Positions 33,779-45,029 of a DNA stretch of 64,000 nucleotides are shown piece by piece. Both the position numbers and the translations under genes were made by a program. The notes beneath the pieces were generated by a model. That model did not search any database and was not told the DNA's origin. It was given only the letters and a program-made list of their open reading frames with translations. The DNA is from Bryoerythrophyllum caledonicum (Eukaryota > Streptophyta > Bryopsida > Pottiales > Pottiaceae), in assembly GCA_963971425.1 (NCBI GenBank), contig OZ020517.1, forward strand, positions 11,596,501-11,660,500, given 5' to 3'. Positions within the stretch are counted from its first letter, which is position 1. Every line of letters begins with the position of its first letter.

Positions 33779-34330
33779 GAAGCTCCGAATGGTTCTTCAC
33801 CAACATCACTCCAAAAGTTGAAAAGCACCGTGTGTCTTTGCAAAAGTAAAATGGTATGCCACATGCAAGGCCATGTACAAGGTATTTCTAGTCTCATTGT
33901 ATCTCGGTTCAATCTATGTATGGTTCAAGTTTGCCTTTCCGGATTTGGTTTTGACCTGCTGAATTGAACCGTGGTTGTGTACAATCCACCAATATACTTG
34001 GCCGGCCATAGTTGCCTATCATACTGAAAGGTTTATACCTAGGCATGTGTTATTGGAGCATTCCACCCTTTCCATGATCAATGGGTGGCTAGGCAATTAG
34101 GGAGAACATGTGAACTCAATTACTTGGCGTAGCATTACATGGCCCAATGCCTTGAGGAGACCACGACCTTCAAAATAGCCTTCACTAGGACCAATATTAA
34201 ATTTCTGCCATGCCCTCTCAAGCTTAGTAATCAATTAGATTTTGTTCCTTTTGAAAGAGTTGAGGCTCAGGTGGCGAATGGAGTTCTCGGCCACACGAAG
34301 ACTTAAATTCTCTTACCAGGCATGACCAAG
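33779..34330. other. Spacer
   Basis: Nothing recognised. It lies between two MITEs. Confidence 0.35.
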
Positions 34331-34340
34331 CCTGAGGATG

Positions 34341-34620
34341 GCTAGGGAGAATTGACCCCTTGCTCGTCTTTACCCATGGGGGCCACGAGGTGGTGGGGCC
34401 AAACCTAGCCCCTATTTTGTTTTTGGATGGGGTCCTATTTATTGCAAGAGAGGATCCTTTAGGGTAAACAATGGCCATAGGCCCCAAATTTGTCCAAAAA
34501 AATTCCCAAAATAGCCTCTCGACCCCCCAAAATAAGAGGACCAGAAAAATGACCCCGTGGAATTAAGACGGGGCCCCACCTTGGGTAAGGACGAGCAAGA
34601 GGGTCAATTCTCCCTGGCTG
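34341..34620. mobile_element. MULE-like MITE with 10-bp target duplication
   Basis: The perfect 10-mer CCTGAGGATG occurs directly at both borders (34331-34340 and 34621-34630). Inside it the ends are inverted repeats with AGGGAGAATTGACCC and TTGCTCGTC-TTACCCA on both strands. A 9-11 bp duplication fits Mutator-like elements. Interior phrases 'agcccctatttt.tttt.gga.gggg' link it to 31083-31973. Confidence 0.8.
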
Positions 34621-34703
34621 CCTGAGGATGTGGATGCCGTTTACAAGAGGAACTCGACCACCCCCAGGAGTTTGACACCACCACGAAAACCTCCTATAAA
34701 ATA

Positions 34704-34816
34704 CTTGGCCCGGGCTTCAGCCCACCCTCGCTGACCCTGGCAGGGACCCGCCCTGTTTTCTTTTCTTCCCTGCAGTAAAGGCTTCTTTGCTTGTGTCCAA
34801 AAAAAAAAAAAAAAAA
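34704..34816 (+). mobile_element. Very short LINE 3' stub with target duplication
   Basis: Contains only the last ~110 bp of the LINE seen at 31309-31904 ('gcagtaaaggcttctttgct', then 'gtgtcc' and a poly-A run). The direct repeat AAACCTCCTATAAAATA lies on the left and AAACCTCCTGTAAAATA on the right, so this is a complete insertion event of an extremely truncated copy. Confidence 0.75.
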
Positions 34817-34830
34817 CCTCCTGTAAAATA

Positions 34831-35093
34831 GCCTCTACTAATTACTATATATCTACAAATAATCAAACACACTCCTCTAAATTGAATCTATCCCAAATCT
34901 GGCCTTTCAACACATTCATCTAAATAAACCAAAACCAGAATTAAACTCATGTATAAAAATCAAAATTCACCCTAAATTAGAAAACAACGCTCCCACTGTG
35001 ATGTGAAAGCTCCACACGTCAACTATACGTCCAAAGTGAAAAGAGAAAGGGAAAAAAAATGAACTGCATCCAGAATTCACCGGATGTAAAAAG
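34831..35093. other. AT-rich spacer
   Basis: Nothing recognised. Confidence 0.35.
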
Positions 35094-36074
35094 TTAACCC
35101 CTAAATGGTTTGATTCATTTGTAGCAAAAAGAACACATTCTCAAAAAAAGTGTCATAAATGGAAACAAAGGTAAGTTATTTAGATCTCAACCGTACAATC
35201 TTGTAGTAGACATATTGTACATCATGTGGGTCAAATTTTGAGTCATGAGGCCTCATAGATTGCGAGATCATAACATATTAGTATTCAGAAAACATCACAA
35301 AATCTCAAGATTTTCACTTTGAAGTGAAAATGCTACCAATAGACTTATTGCAATGAAAAAATCACCAACTACAAAGATGTTAACCTTCATCTCAATAACA
35401 CCCTTGAACAAAAAAAAACCATGAGATTAATTTCTTTGCGCAAATAATGGCCTTGCAATGGTGAAATCTGCCTAAATTTTACTAAGGAAAAAATGTCCAA
35501 AACTAGGCCCCTTGCACAAAAGTGAATGCCATAACTTCCTTGCATCTTGGATGGAATTGAGGTTTCCACTACAAAAACAAGATTCAAATTCAAATCCAAC
35601 CCAACCAACAAAATTGAAATCCAACGGTGGATGAATGAGAAACTTCTCCTCAAAAACCATGTATTATTTTAGTTTTTTCAAGATAGAAACATCATTGCAA
35701 ATCCAATACCTAAACTATTCAAAACAAAAATCTTCCAACTACAAAGTTGTTGGATTTCATCTTGAGATCATACTTATGCAAAAAAAATTCATGAAAAACT
35801 AAATTGGACTTCACATAATTGGCTTGCCATGGTAAAGCATGCCCCATGTTTGAAAACCCAAAAACAAGAGCTGCCTTCACTAAAATGCATGCCATTAATT
35901 CATACTTCATTTTATGGTTCTGCAATTTTTACTACACAAACTAGACTTGATTTGGGACCTAACACAAGTAATTTCGTCCAAAACGGAGTCCGGATGAAGA
36001 AGTTATGGCTCTTCAAAGTTTCTGCCAGTCATCCAAAATGTCGTTTTTCGACATTCGGCCCGCTTAAGGGTTAA
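35094..36074. mobile_element. piggyBac-like TTAA element, copy 5 (distinct family)
   Basis: Begins TTAACCCCTAAATGG and ends CCGCTTAAGGGTTAA. The interior differs from the other TTAA elements and consists largely of two direct repeats about 369 bp apart, marked by 'ccaactacaaag.tgtt' at about 35367 and 35736 and by 'taggcttgccatggt'-type segments. No transposase is present. Frames of 81-88 codons inside are not conserved between the two repeats. Confidence 0.6.
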
Positions 36075-36089
36075 CTTCTACTAATGTAA

Positions 36090-36440
36090 GCCCCCCTAAA
36101 ACCGACAAGTTAAGGAATGTGCATATATGAAGAGAGGAGATAATTATACTATTATTTTTTAGTGATAGCTAATAGAACTACAATTCCAACCCAAGTGGTT
36201 TCATACATTTTTTTGATGAAGACTGAATTAGTTATGAATTTTCAAACTGTGCAGCCATGTTTAGTGGGTGGCTAGCAGTAGGTACCCCCCATAACCAACG
36301 ACCAAAAGTAAGGGTCTTGACAGTAGCAAACCTCCAATTGGAGCTGAATTGGTGGTAATGGGATGGAAGAGGGTTGGATGTACCCCAATTTTATAGGCCT
36401 TGGCTATGGATTTTGGTTGGTTATGGGGCTTACCTTAGTA
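36090..36440 (+). repeat. Inverted dispersed repeat, left copy
   Basis: Reverse complement of about 42960-43360. Shared phrases include 'cctataaaattggggta', 'cccttacttttggtc', 'attcataactaattca' and 'agtgatagc'. The two copies flank the epimerase locus about 6.5 kb apart. Confidence 0.6.
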
Positions 36441-36880
36441 GACCTGTCCAGGTTGCAAGCAATCCCAAAGTCCATAGCGTATGAACCGAAGTATCAACGG
36501 TGTATCAGACTAGTATGACATAGATATCAATCAGGAAATGTAAACCGAGGGTCTACCCAAACTGTATTGGACCCGGATTGAATTTGTGCCTTCAAATATA
36601 AAAATAAAAAACTCCACGAGCAGACAAGTTCATTCTGCTCCTATTGTAGGTAAAACATGCATCATATGGGGATCAAACCTGAATATTCTAGTAAATGTGA
36701 TTACAGCACTTACTCCTAATCTCAGTGCCCAAATCCCACTTCAGTGCATGCAGGTAATACCGGTCGTTACTAATATGTAGCACGACCTCAACCGGGCATG
36801 ACCCAGGCATCTCCGGGTATTCCACCAAATCTCTCAGTCATCACCGGGTATTCCAGCTCACACAGGAAATTGGAAGCGTC
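36441..36880. other. Spacer
   Basis: No gene recognised. Several 'tatcaccgggtattcca' phrases lie near 36810-36855. Confidence 0.35.
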
Positions 36881-39060
36881 GATGAACGTGGATGAACGTG
36901 GATGGAACATGGTCGGGTGAGGTTTCTACAACGGGCGAATGTCGGAATATCCGGGATGCGTTACAGATCGTTAAACCAACATCATACAATTCTTTAGATT
37001 TCGGATGTAGAGTGTACGCGGGGGGTGGAGGGTGGTGGTTTAGGGGGGGTCCTGTGAGGGGTTTGGGTTACCAGGCACGCGAGGGGTGTCTGCAGTGGCG
37101 ATGGACGTTTGTGCGGCGCCAGCTATGGCGCATCCGGTGGGCGTGGCGGAGGAAATGGTCTGATCTGGTTCCAGGTGAAAACCGCGCCGGCGCGCACTCT
37201 CGCGGCACTTCTCGCATTGCCCGGAGGTGCGGACCTGCGGTTTCTGTGAGGCCGGCTCGTACTGGCCGCGTAGGTGGAGTACAATAAAGACGCGGTCGGC
37301 GAGCAGGAATGATGGCGTGGTAATGAGGAGGTGCAGTTACGGTTTGGCGAGAGGACGGAGGAGTGGAGGCGCGTGGTAGCAGGAGGTGAAGAGCGTGGTG
37401 GATTTTTCTTCTTCTTTGTTTTTGTTTTTGAGAGACGGTTTGATCGGTAATGTGATGGAGTTTTTTCTGTTTGTTGAATTTGGAACGGATTGCAGTTGCG
37501 TGAAGAGACGTTTTGGTCCGAGGTGTGAATTCATTTTTTGGTATGTGGAGAGGTGGACAGAGACTTGCTTGTGTCAGTGCAGTCATTGCTCTTCGGCACT
37601 AGCTGAAGCGTGTTGGCCTGCTGTTTGTGATGCAGAAGGAAAGGAGTGGACGAATCAAGATTTTGGTGCGTTGGAAGGATTTTGGGAATTTTTCTTTCTT
37701 GCTGAACTAGTCCGGTTTCGAGGATGGATACTGGTTTAAGTGATTGCGAATTGCGCCACCAACTTCTTGATGTGTCGGCGCTTGAAGGATTCTAGTGTTT
37801 CGTGACGCTTGCGCTCTTCCTCCCTGCTTACTCTTTTCAGCTCCGCTTTGCATTCCGTGGCGTTAGCGACCGGATCTGAAGCTTTGGAGCGGATGTAAAT
37901 TGCGCACGATCCTCTTCTTGTAAGCTTCGCGTTTCTTAATCTTGATGTGCTTTTCGTTTGTTTCGCTTCCTTGCTTTCAAGTATGCTTGGCCGCTTTGTG
38001 CTGCTCCACTAGCACGACGTACTCGTAGGACTGGAGCTTCTGATTGTTCTAGTTGGCAGTGGCAACGACTCTTACGTGTCCAGTGGTCTAGGACGTGGCT
38101 CCATTATATTCTGAATTGGAATTATTCGTACGCAGCTGATAGATGCTGCGCACATCACTTTTTTCGTTTAGTTAAGTTCTTGATGACAACCACTCTGCGT
38201 AGCGCTTTTGTCGCGGCGTTCTTAGAATTTTGAGGAAGGCAATGTTTAATTGCACATTCTTTAAGCAAACAGATGTAGAATTTACTCTGAGCATGTTGCA
38301 GAAGACTTCTCCCAGCGAGGTTGCTTTTGATCCGTTTTCTTTGAGCCCAGCGAGGCCCATTTTTATTGTTTCTTTCCAAAGATTCTCTTCCGGAATCATT
38401 CGTGTGATCTTTCCAGTACTGTTTCACCTCACTGCTAAGGTGGCCCTTCGCCAATGGTCGCGCTTTCTTGGATCTTAAAAGTTTTTAGTACCTCGAGGTT
38501 GCGAATGTTCAGTTGTAGTCTCCGCCAGGTCTCAAGCAATAGCGCCTTGTGGTGGTGTTCTTGGTCAAACCTTTAATCTTAATTTTCCAATTTTCTAATC
38601 TCTGTATAGCTCACTTCGTCAACATAGAGCCTGTAGAGGCTTCGATGGTTTTGGCTTCCCCTGCCTCCAGAGAAACTCTGGATTCGGCGGAGGTTGCGGA
38701 GGTGTTGCAGCGCCCCCGATGGAGGAGTCCTTCGTTGCTGGGTGATCTGGATCTCTCTTCTGTGTCGGTCCCGTCGTCCCCTAGGAAGATGACTTCTTTT
38801 TCGTTAGAACCTGATTAGTCAGTACGTTTGCTTGACCTCCTGGGTCCCCCCTGTTATCGGGATTTTTGGATCTTTGCTTGGTCGTCTGGGGTGCTCTTTG
38901 TCTTCTCCCCGGTCTCCTCCCTTCCCCTTCTCGGTTTATTGACTGGGTGTTCTCGCCTTTTGGTGCTTGTGCGTCTTGGGTTTGGAGCCGGTCTCGCCTG
39001 GGATGCTTGCATCTCGTGTGTTTCCTGTTTCCTTTTAATTTAACCCGAATCGGGATTTTA
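36881..39060 (+). promoter_or_regulatory. GC-rich region upstream of the epimerase gene
   Basis: Base composition shifts from AT-rich to GC- and CpG-rich (for example 37050-37280), as at a promoter or 5' exon region. Several open frames overlap: 131 codons at 36892, 172 on the minus strand, 117 at 37386 and 89 at 38549. None has a recognised domain. A splice-acceptor-like 'tcaacatag' precedes an ATG at 38645. The missing first coding exon of the epimerase probably lies here or in 39060-40060, but it cannot be chosen from sequence alone. Confidence 0.4.
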
Positions 39061-40060
39061 AGCTCACTTCGTTAACGAAGTAGAGTATTACGTCTGTCTT
39101 ACTAGTTCGCTACTCTTTCACGATTGAATTGATGTTTACAACTAGCACAGGCGATTCGTAGATCTTTTAAGTTAAGTCGTATGCGGGGTACAATTGTTGT
39201 TGAGGGCTCATCTAAATACATGACGCAACTTGAGCTTAGAATATTATCATTCGCTATTCTTAGCTCATGAATCGTATTGGTGTAAACGTTTTTGAGGCTA
39301 CTATGCTTTAGCTGAACAATCATCAGTGAATTCGCTTTTTGAAGGTTTCTAATGAATCACTTCGGTTAGAGTTAAGTCCTATAACAACGTTTTTACCGGT
39401 AGTACCACCCGTTTGGAAAAATTCTCTGTTCTTCACAAGGTCTGGGTCTCTGGTCTGATAGTTCTGGGTACCCTGTCTGCAGGGAGGTTTTTCCATACTA
39501 GTTTCGTCAAGTGGTATCGCAGAATAAGGAATATTTCCTGCAAGCTAGCGGAGGAAGTGGATTGGGCAACCGGGAATGTACCACGACTCACCTTCCAAAA
39601 CACTGCACAGCCCTCTGCTCAAGATGCCTCCCTCTATGCAAGACAACTATCCTTCGACTCCTGGAAAGGTGTAATCTCGAACTCAAATTTCTACGGTTAT
39701 TACCAAATTCCACCTATCGATGCTTTTCCTTTTTAACGACACATGAACAAGTTCGTTGCAGAGAGGAACCATGATCACAAAACGCTCCCGTCGAGAATAA
39801 CGAGGATCGAGGACAGACCAGATGGACCAAAGAACAGGACAATATTTAGAAACTAAAAGGAATGGCTAGGACCTACCAATTTCTACTGAGGGCTGTCCTC
39901 CGACCACTCAGCGGAGACCTCCGGCTTGCACCAGATAGTCTTAAAATTTATAAACGCTATTGATGCTTATGTTTTCTAATGAATCAATGGTTTTCTTTAG
40001 AAAGCTAATGTAACTGGTCTGCTCTTCGGCACTAAGTCTATTTCGAAATTGCATTTGCAG
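39061..40060 (+). other. Probable intron upstream of the main epimerase exon
   Basis: Stop-rich in all frames. It ends in a convincing acceptor, a pyrimidine-rich stretch followed by ATTTGCAG at 40053-40060, with a branch-like CACTAAG about 30 bp before. The 107-codon frame at 39413 starts on TTG and has no domain. Confidence 0.45.
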
Positions 40061-41652
40061 GTGAAGGTGGAAAGAAGTAATTATTTTGGACGAGTGGCAT
40101 CCAGATGGCATACGACAGCATCTGCCAGGCTTCTAGGATGTACCGCCATCCTACTCGCTTTGACTCTCTGTGTGTTCTTCAGAATGAGTGGCACAGCGGG
40201 GGTGGGTGCTGAAGCCGGTATTGTTGGTCGTTCAATGGCAGTCTTCAAGCCCACTCATCAATGGGAACTCAAAGTGCGGCATTCATGCCTGCCTAAGAAA
40301 GAAAACAACGCCATGGTGGTTTTAGTCACTGGCGCTGCAGGTTTTGTTGGGACTCACGTGTCTCTGGCACTGAAAAAAAGGGGAGACGGAGTTGTCGGTC
40401 TGGATAACTTCAATGACTACTATGAGACCACCTTGAAGCGTGCTAGACAAGATGTGCTTCAGAAGCATGGTGTCTTTGTTGTTGAGGGAGATATCAATGA
40501 CGAAGTTTTGCTCAAGATACTTTTTGAATTGGGCCAGTTCACACATATCATGCATCTTGCTGCCCAGGCAGGGGTTCGGTATGCCATGCAGAATCCAGGC
40601 TCCTACGTCCACAGCAATATCGCCGGTCTTGTGAATCTTTTTGAGGTCTGCAAAGCTGCGAATCCTCAGCCTGCAATCGTGTGGGCTTCTTCAAGCTCTG
40701 TGTACGGCTTGAACACCAAGGTATGAACTGTAACTAAATTTGTACGCCAAAGTCGCTCCAATGGTTGGCTTACCATCACGTCACTCTTGGTAGACTGATA
40801 AGTGGTTCATTTGTGTTTTCAAACTGCAAACCTTAGATTTTCTCCGACCGCTGGATTAACCGATGGATTACTTCCAGGAAAAACCATCTAACGCCTGCGA
40901 TTGGGCACTTGGTAGAATATCAATGTTACCTTATTGTTCGTGCGGAGATGAACTTTCATTCTCTTGATCCTTCTCAATCTGTTTACTCACCACCATTACT
41001 GTGCATGCAGGTGCCCTTCTCTGAAAGTGATCGGACGGATCAACCTGCCAGCCTATACGCAGCGACGAAGAAGGCCGGTGAAGAAATTGCGCACACATAC
41101 AACCACATATACGGACTTTCCATAACAGGTCTCCGTTTCTTCACGGTATACGGGCCGTGGGGGCGACCAGACATGGCATACTTCTCCTTCACACGGGACA
41201 TCCTGAGGGGGAAGGCCATCAACATCTACACAGGAAACGGTGGGAAGGATCTGGCCCGGGATTTCACCTTCATTGACGACATTGTGAAAGGCTGTGTGGG
41301 TTCTCTAGACACAGCTGAGAAGAGCACAGGCAGCGGCGGCAAGAAGACCGGGCCAGCGCAACTGCGTGTCTTCAATCTGGGCAACACTTCGCCTGTCACG
41401 GTGCCTGCCTTGGTTGATATCCTTGAGAAGTACCTCAAGAAGAAGGCGAAGCGACACATCATCAAAATGCCTCGGAATGGAGATGTTCCTTTCACCCACG
41501 CCAACATCTCCGCTGCGCAATCCCAGCTGAATTACCATCCAACAACGAACCTAGACACCGGCCTCAAGAAGTTCGTCAAGTGGTACCAGAGCTACTACGG
41601 CGTGGGAACGGACCACAGGTTGTGGTTGGGCGATCACGAGCAGATCGTATAA
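40061..41652 (+). CDS. GAE: UDP-glucuronate 4-epimerase (GAE family), main exons
   Basis: The enzyme converts UDP-glucuronate to UDP-galacturonate, the sugar donor for pectin, in the Golgi lumen. Exons 40061-40720 and 41011-41652 encode about 433 residues, close to the 430-440 of plant GAE proteins. The segment KVERSNYFGRV precedes a membrane anchor (LLGCTAILLALTLCVFF), giving type II topology. The dinucleotide-binding loop TGAAGFVG, substrate-side DNFNDYYE, SSSSVYG, the catalytic YAATK (Y-x3-K) and GPWGRPDMA are all intact. The coding sequence ends in TAA with no break, so the gene is probably functional. No ATG precedes KVERS in frame; a TTG lies before the acceptor, so a short first exon upstream supplies the start. 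The intron contrasts with the intronless GAE genes of many flowering plants (from memory). Confidence 0.93.
40721..41010 (+). other. Epimerase intron
   Basis: The donor AAG|GTATGA and acceptor GCATGCAG|GTG bracket 290 bp. It is phase 0, falling just after the conserved SVYGLNTK segment. The 247-codon frame that begins at 40909 only reads through this intron. Confidence 0.9.
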
Positions 41653-42117
41653 GGTTCTCCTCTCCTCCCCTGGCATTGTAGATTTTGGTTTGATCAATGA
41701 TTGTGCAGCTGGGGATCTGCTGTCCTGATAGAAATAGTTGTAAACACATTCGTAAAGGGCTGGAGAGATTTAGGAGTCTGTCTTGTTTCCTGGTAGCGCA
41801 TGAACGGTGCTTTTCCTCATTCTTAGTAGCCCAACTGGATGGATTGTAATGTTTCAGGTCCTGACGTCGCACACGCGCCCACAATTGTAAGAAAGAACTC
41901 CTGAGTAACGTGGGCTGCTTAAAATTGCCCGTCACCCTTCTGACCAATGTTATATAATGTATCGTTTTTCATATCCACGTTTGCTAATTGAAGGCACGAT
42001 CTCAGTAATTTCTCCTCGGGCCCTAGTTTCAAAACAGGGTTCACCGATACGTAGTTTCCCTGCTGTTTATGTTTAAATCGTGTTAGATGTTGAATTTGTG
42101 AAGAATATTTCAATAAA
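41653..42117 (+). terminator. Epimerase 3' UTR with AATAAA
   Basis: About 460 bp after the stop codon lack coding potential. An AATAAA polyadenylation signal lies at 42112-42117, shortly before the sequence turns into repeats at 42225. The true cleavage site is unknown. Confidence 0.55.
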
Positions 42118-42224
42118 AATCTCGTCCTTTTTAGGGCTTCGGGTTTTACATCACGTACTGTCGTAGTTGAGTTACAACTATGTAAGAAGTTGAAGATGCA
42201 ACATTACAATCCATCCAGTTGTTT

Positions 42225-42614
42225 TAACAAAGAAAATAAAACAAGCCAAAAAGATAAAAAGGGTGGCTGCCATTGTATCTACTACAGTAACCTTGGGTCC
42301 CCTCCAAAAATTCAAAAATTCAAAAAAAAAAAAAAAATCTATTTAAAAAAATTAAAATGGTCTTTCAGGCCCATGGTCTCCTTGTTGAGCAATGAGAGAA
42401 CCCTTTTCGCCTCTCTCACCGCAAAATGCGGGGGACCCTTCAACATTATCCACTAGGCCTATTTCTAGGCCTTTCGAGGTCCTCAAATCCTTTGGTCACT
42501 TTTCTTTTTTCCTCGTAGTGTAAACCCAAGTCATCTCGAGACGAGTTGATGGAGCCAATCACAGATTTTAGAGGTGCATGGGACGAGTTCTTGGTCCGTA
42601 GTGTAAACCGCCCC
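42225..42614 (+). mobile_element. PIF/Harbinger-like MITE, 5'-truncated copy
   Basis: Matches the 3' part of 13130-13739, from 'aacaaagaaaataaaacaag' to the end TAGTGTAAACCGCCCC. The left terminal repeat is absent. It begins about 110 bp after the epimerase polyadenylation signal. Confidence 0.75.
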
Positions 42615-42617
42615 TTG

Positions 42618-42955
42618 GCCACTTGTTATTAGTATGATAGACCTTCACCTTTTCTATGGTGGCAAATCTAGGGTATGATTGAGTTGTTCCCTTGATTTGG
42701 TACATATTGTAGGTCATTTTTAACTAAAACATAAGAAGAGCTTTGCCTTGCCTCCCATCCAGTGGTGAAAATGAATTTATGACAAAGAAGCTGAGGCAAG
42801 CTACTAGTCGTGATGTTAAGCTCTTACATTAGACAAGGTAAGCCTCAATGCAAGGACAAGGCAATACATTCTACTTTGTGAAAGCCAATTAAATGTGAGC
42901 CAATGAAAAGTGGGGAGCCAATAGAGCAATCTTGAAAGTGAAAAAAGTAACACCA
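42618..42955. other. Spacer
   Basis: Nothing recognised. Confidence 0.35.
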
Positions 42956-42959
42956 TTTT

Positions 42960-43360
42960 GTCACCCCCTACTTTATGTTATTATGATAATAACCACACCC
43001 ATACGGAGAAGGTGGCTTCGGTCAACTATTAAAGTAATCCCTACAGTAACCAACCAAAACCCCATAACCAACACCTATAAAATTGGGGTATATTCAACCT
43101 CTACGTCCATCCCATTATCACCTATTCATCCATCCGAATGGAGGTTTTCTATGAGTCAGACCCCTTACTTTTGGTCTACGCTATCGGGAAGTACCTAATG
43201 ACATCTACCAGCGAAACACGGCAATACACTTTGAAAACTCATAACTAATTCACACTTCATCAAAAAATATGAAATCACTTTGGTTGAAATCGTAATCCTA
43301 TTGGCTATCACTAAAAAAAACAAAGATATGATTTTCTCCTCTCTCCAAATAAATGCACAT
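42960..43360 (-). repeat. Inverted dispersed repeat, right copy
   Basis: Reverse complement of 36090-36440 (see that entry). Confidence 0.6.
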
Positions 43361-43601
43361 TGCTTACCTTTTCAATCACAAGGGGATTTTACCTTAGTAA
43401 ACTAGGATACTAGGGCCCAAGAATATAAATTTCCACACACCAAAAGTCAACATGAGAATTTCACATCCTCAATCATTTTCCGTATGCAAATCTCACCCTC
43501 TTTCTATTCTCTTTCCTCTTCTAGAAAGGCTCAACCTAGTAGAAAAATGTGAGTACAATGCATGAATGGTGCGGCGCACAATCTAGGAAGTAGGAGAGAG
43601 A

Positions 43602-43817
43602 TGTCGTGCACAACCGCATCGTGCCAAGATAACATCGTGCTAATCAGGTGAGAGCGCACAGTCAGAGACAACTTGAGAGTGACGGTGACACAACCACCAC
43701 CGTTACCTCTATTAAACAATAAAACAACACACTTACACATTATCAGCAATCTAGACTTAGGGAAAAGAAATAAATGAATCACAACCTCGTACACCAAGAA
43801 GTAGTAAGCGGTCTACA
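43602..43817 (-). repeat. 3' LTR of gypsy copy G2
   Basis: Runs from TGTCGTGCAC to GGTCTACA, 216 bp, matching 15866-16080 in ends and length. It is followed on the plus strand by the pyrimidine block 'aatacccctttactcgcccc' (polypurine tract on the element strand). Confidence 0.55.
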
Positions 43818-44060
43818 AATACCCCTTTACTCGCCCCCTTTGCCCGTGCTGAAGCCCCTTTCACACCGGCGAACCACACAATTATATTTAAACTGAATGA
43901 TAGCCGTGAATGAAAACCTCTTCAAACCATAGAATCAATGTGGTCCACATGAAAAGATGCTAAAAGACTTAATAAACAAAGGGTAGGCTAGGTGCAAGTA
44001 GAGTCCCATCGTTATTCGCCTCTAACACATTTTTAATGCTAGACTTTGTCTACTTGACCT

Positions 44061-45026
44061 TCAACGTGCTAAACACTCAGGACAAGACCATTGATCCACT
44101 TGTACCTCCAAAAGAGGTGGAGTTAAGCATTCTAAAGGCCACCCCGTAGAACATAAGTCATAAATAATCATTGTGGCTGCCCATTTGGCACTACCACACA
44201 ACCGACAACGTAATCTAGTAGAGATGTGAGAGAGGCCAGGGTATATTGTCCCATCAATATGTAGCAAGTGGCAAGGCGTGCAATTGCGCGTGTGATCCTT
44301 CCACATCTTACCATCACGACCCTCCAACACTAATACCCTTGAGTCCTTCACCTCACGAACTCTCAAAATTACCCGTCCTATTGTCACATCTAAGGTGTTT
44401 GGTGCTGTTTGCTGCAAATATACATAGTCTCCAGGCGTAAAATGCCGCACCTGCGGTCAATAACCACCTCCCCATATTGTAGCATAACGCAAAGTACTTT
44501 GCGATACTTGAGCCCACGTGTCTGAATTCTCCATGTTAGCCAACACGGTGTCACCATCTACTTGAATGGCCTTAGGTAAAACCGGGTGTCTTCCAAACAA
44601 TAGATAGTAAGGTGAAAATGACGCCACAGATGCTTGTTTGCTGAACCGATAGCCCATTGCTATCCACGGTAACTAAAAATCTCAATATTGGTGATGTCCT
44701 TTCTTCAATCTATACTTCCGGAGCCTCCTCTAGACGGTTTGTACCATGCGCTCCGCCAATCCATCTGCTTCGGGGTGATCCCTCGAAGTAGTGCGATGAT
44801 CAATCATCGCTTGCTCACACAACGTCTGAAACTCACCCAAAAATTATCTCCCTTGGATTGTGAGTACCTCTGCTGGAGCTCCAAAGCCACTCAGGACACG
44901 TTCAAGAAACGAATAAGTGGCGCCTTCACTGAACTTATCAGACAATGCCACCAACTCTACCCATTTCGAGAAATACTCGATGATCACTGTGGGAGTCTGA
45001 AACTCCCACTTAATTGCCCCTACCAA
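44061..45026 (-). pseudogene. Gypsy integrase with C-terminal PHD finger (G2)
   Basis: Three frames in order carry the integrase. The first (44844-45026) has FSKWVELVALSDKF and GFGAPAEVLTIQGR, the catalytic core around the second acidic residue, which is replaced here (usual LTDRG). The second (44457-44657) has SPYYLLFGRHPVLP, the conserved end of the core. The third (44061-44450) has FTPGDYVYLQQ and LRVREVKDSRVLVLEGRDG, an SH3-like C-terminal domain. The last frame then runs in phase into a PHD finger (44073-44207): CRLC, YDLC, WPLEC, TPPL and WSCPEC. One cysteine (now Tyr) and the histidine (now Pro) are lost, but the G1 copy keeps both. Frame changes between the parts show it is inactive. 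Confidence 0.75.
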
Positions 45027-45029
45027 AAA

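Larger units (their letters stand above)
43602..45026 (-). mobile_element. Gypsy retrotransposon 3' part (copy G2)
   Basis: Collinear with the G1 end at 15866-16850. From 45026 downward it holds the integrase core, integrase C-terminus, PHD finger, 3' untranslated segment, polypurine-type block and 3' LTR. The 5' side stops abruptly at about 45026, where a TGTGGGAGTC...CTCCCAC palindrome begins. The LTR is 43602-43817. Confidence 0.75.

Noticed and set aside
36892..37739. GC-rich frames of 117-172 codons as genes.
   Set aside because: Frames overlap on both strands, show no domain, and high GC content alone lengthens open frames. They remain possible 5' exons but without support.
38549..38818. 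89-codon frame with MVLASPASRETLDSAE as first exon of the epimerase.
   Set aside because: It ends in a stop and no donor linking it in frame to 40061 could be chosen with confidence.
40909..41652. A second epimerase gene starting at 40909.
   Set aside because: It is only the second exon read upstream through the intron; donor and acceptor sites are clear.
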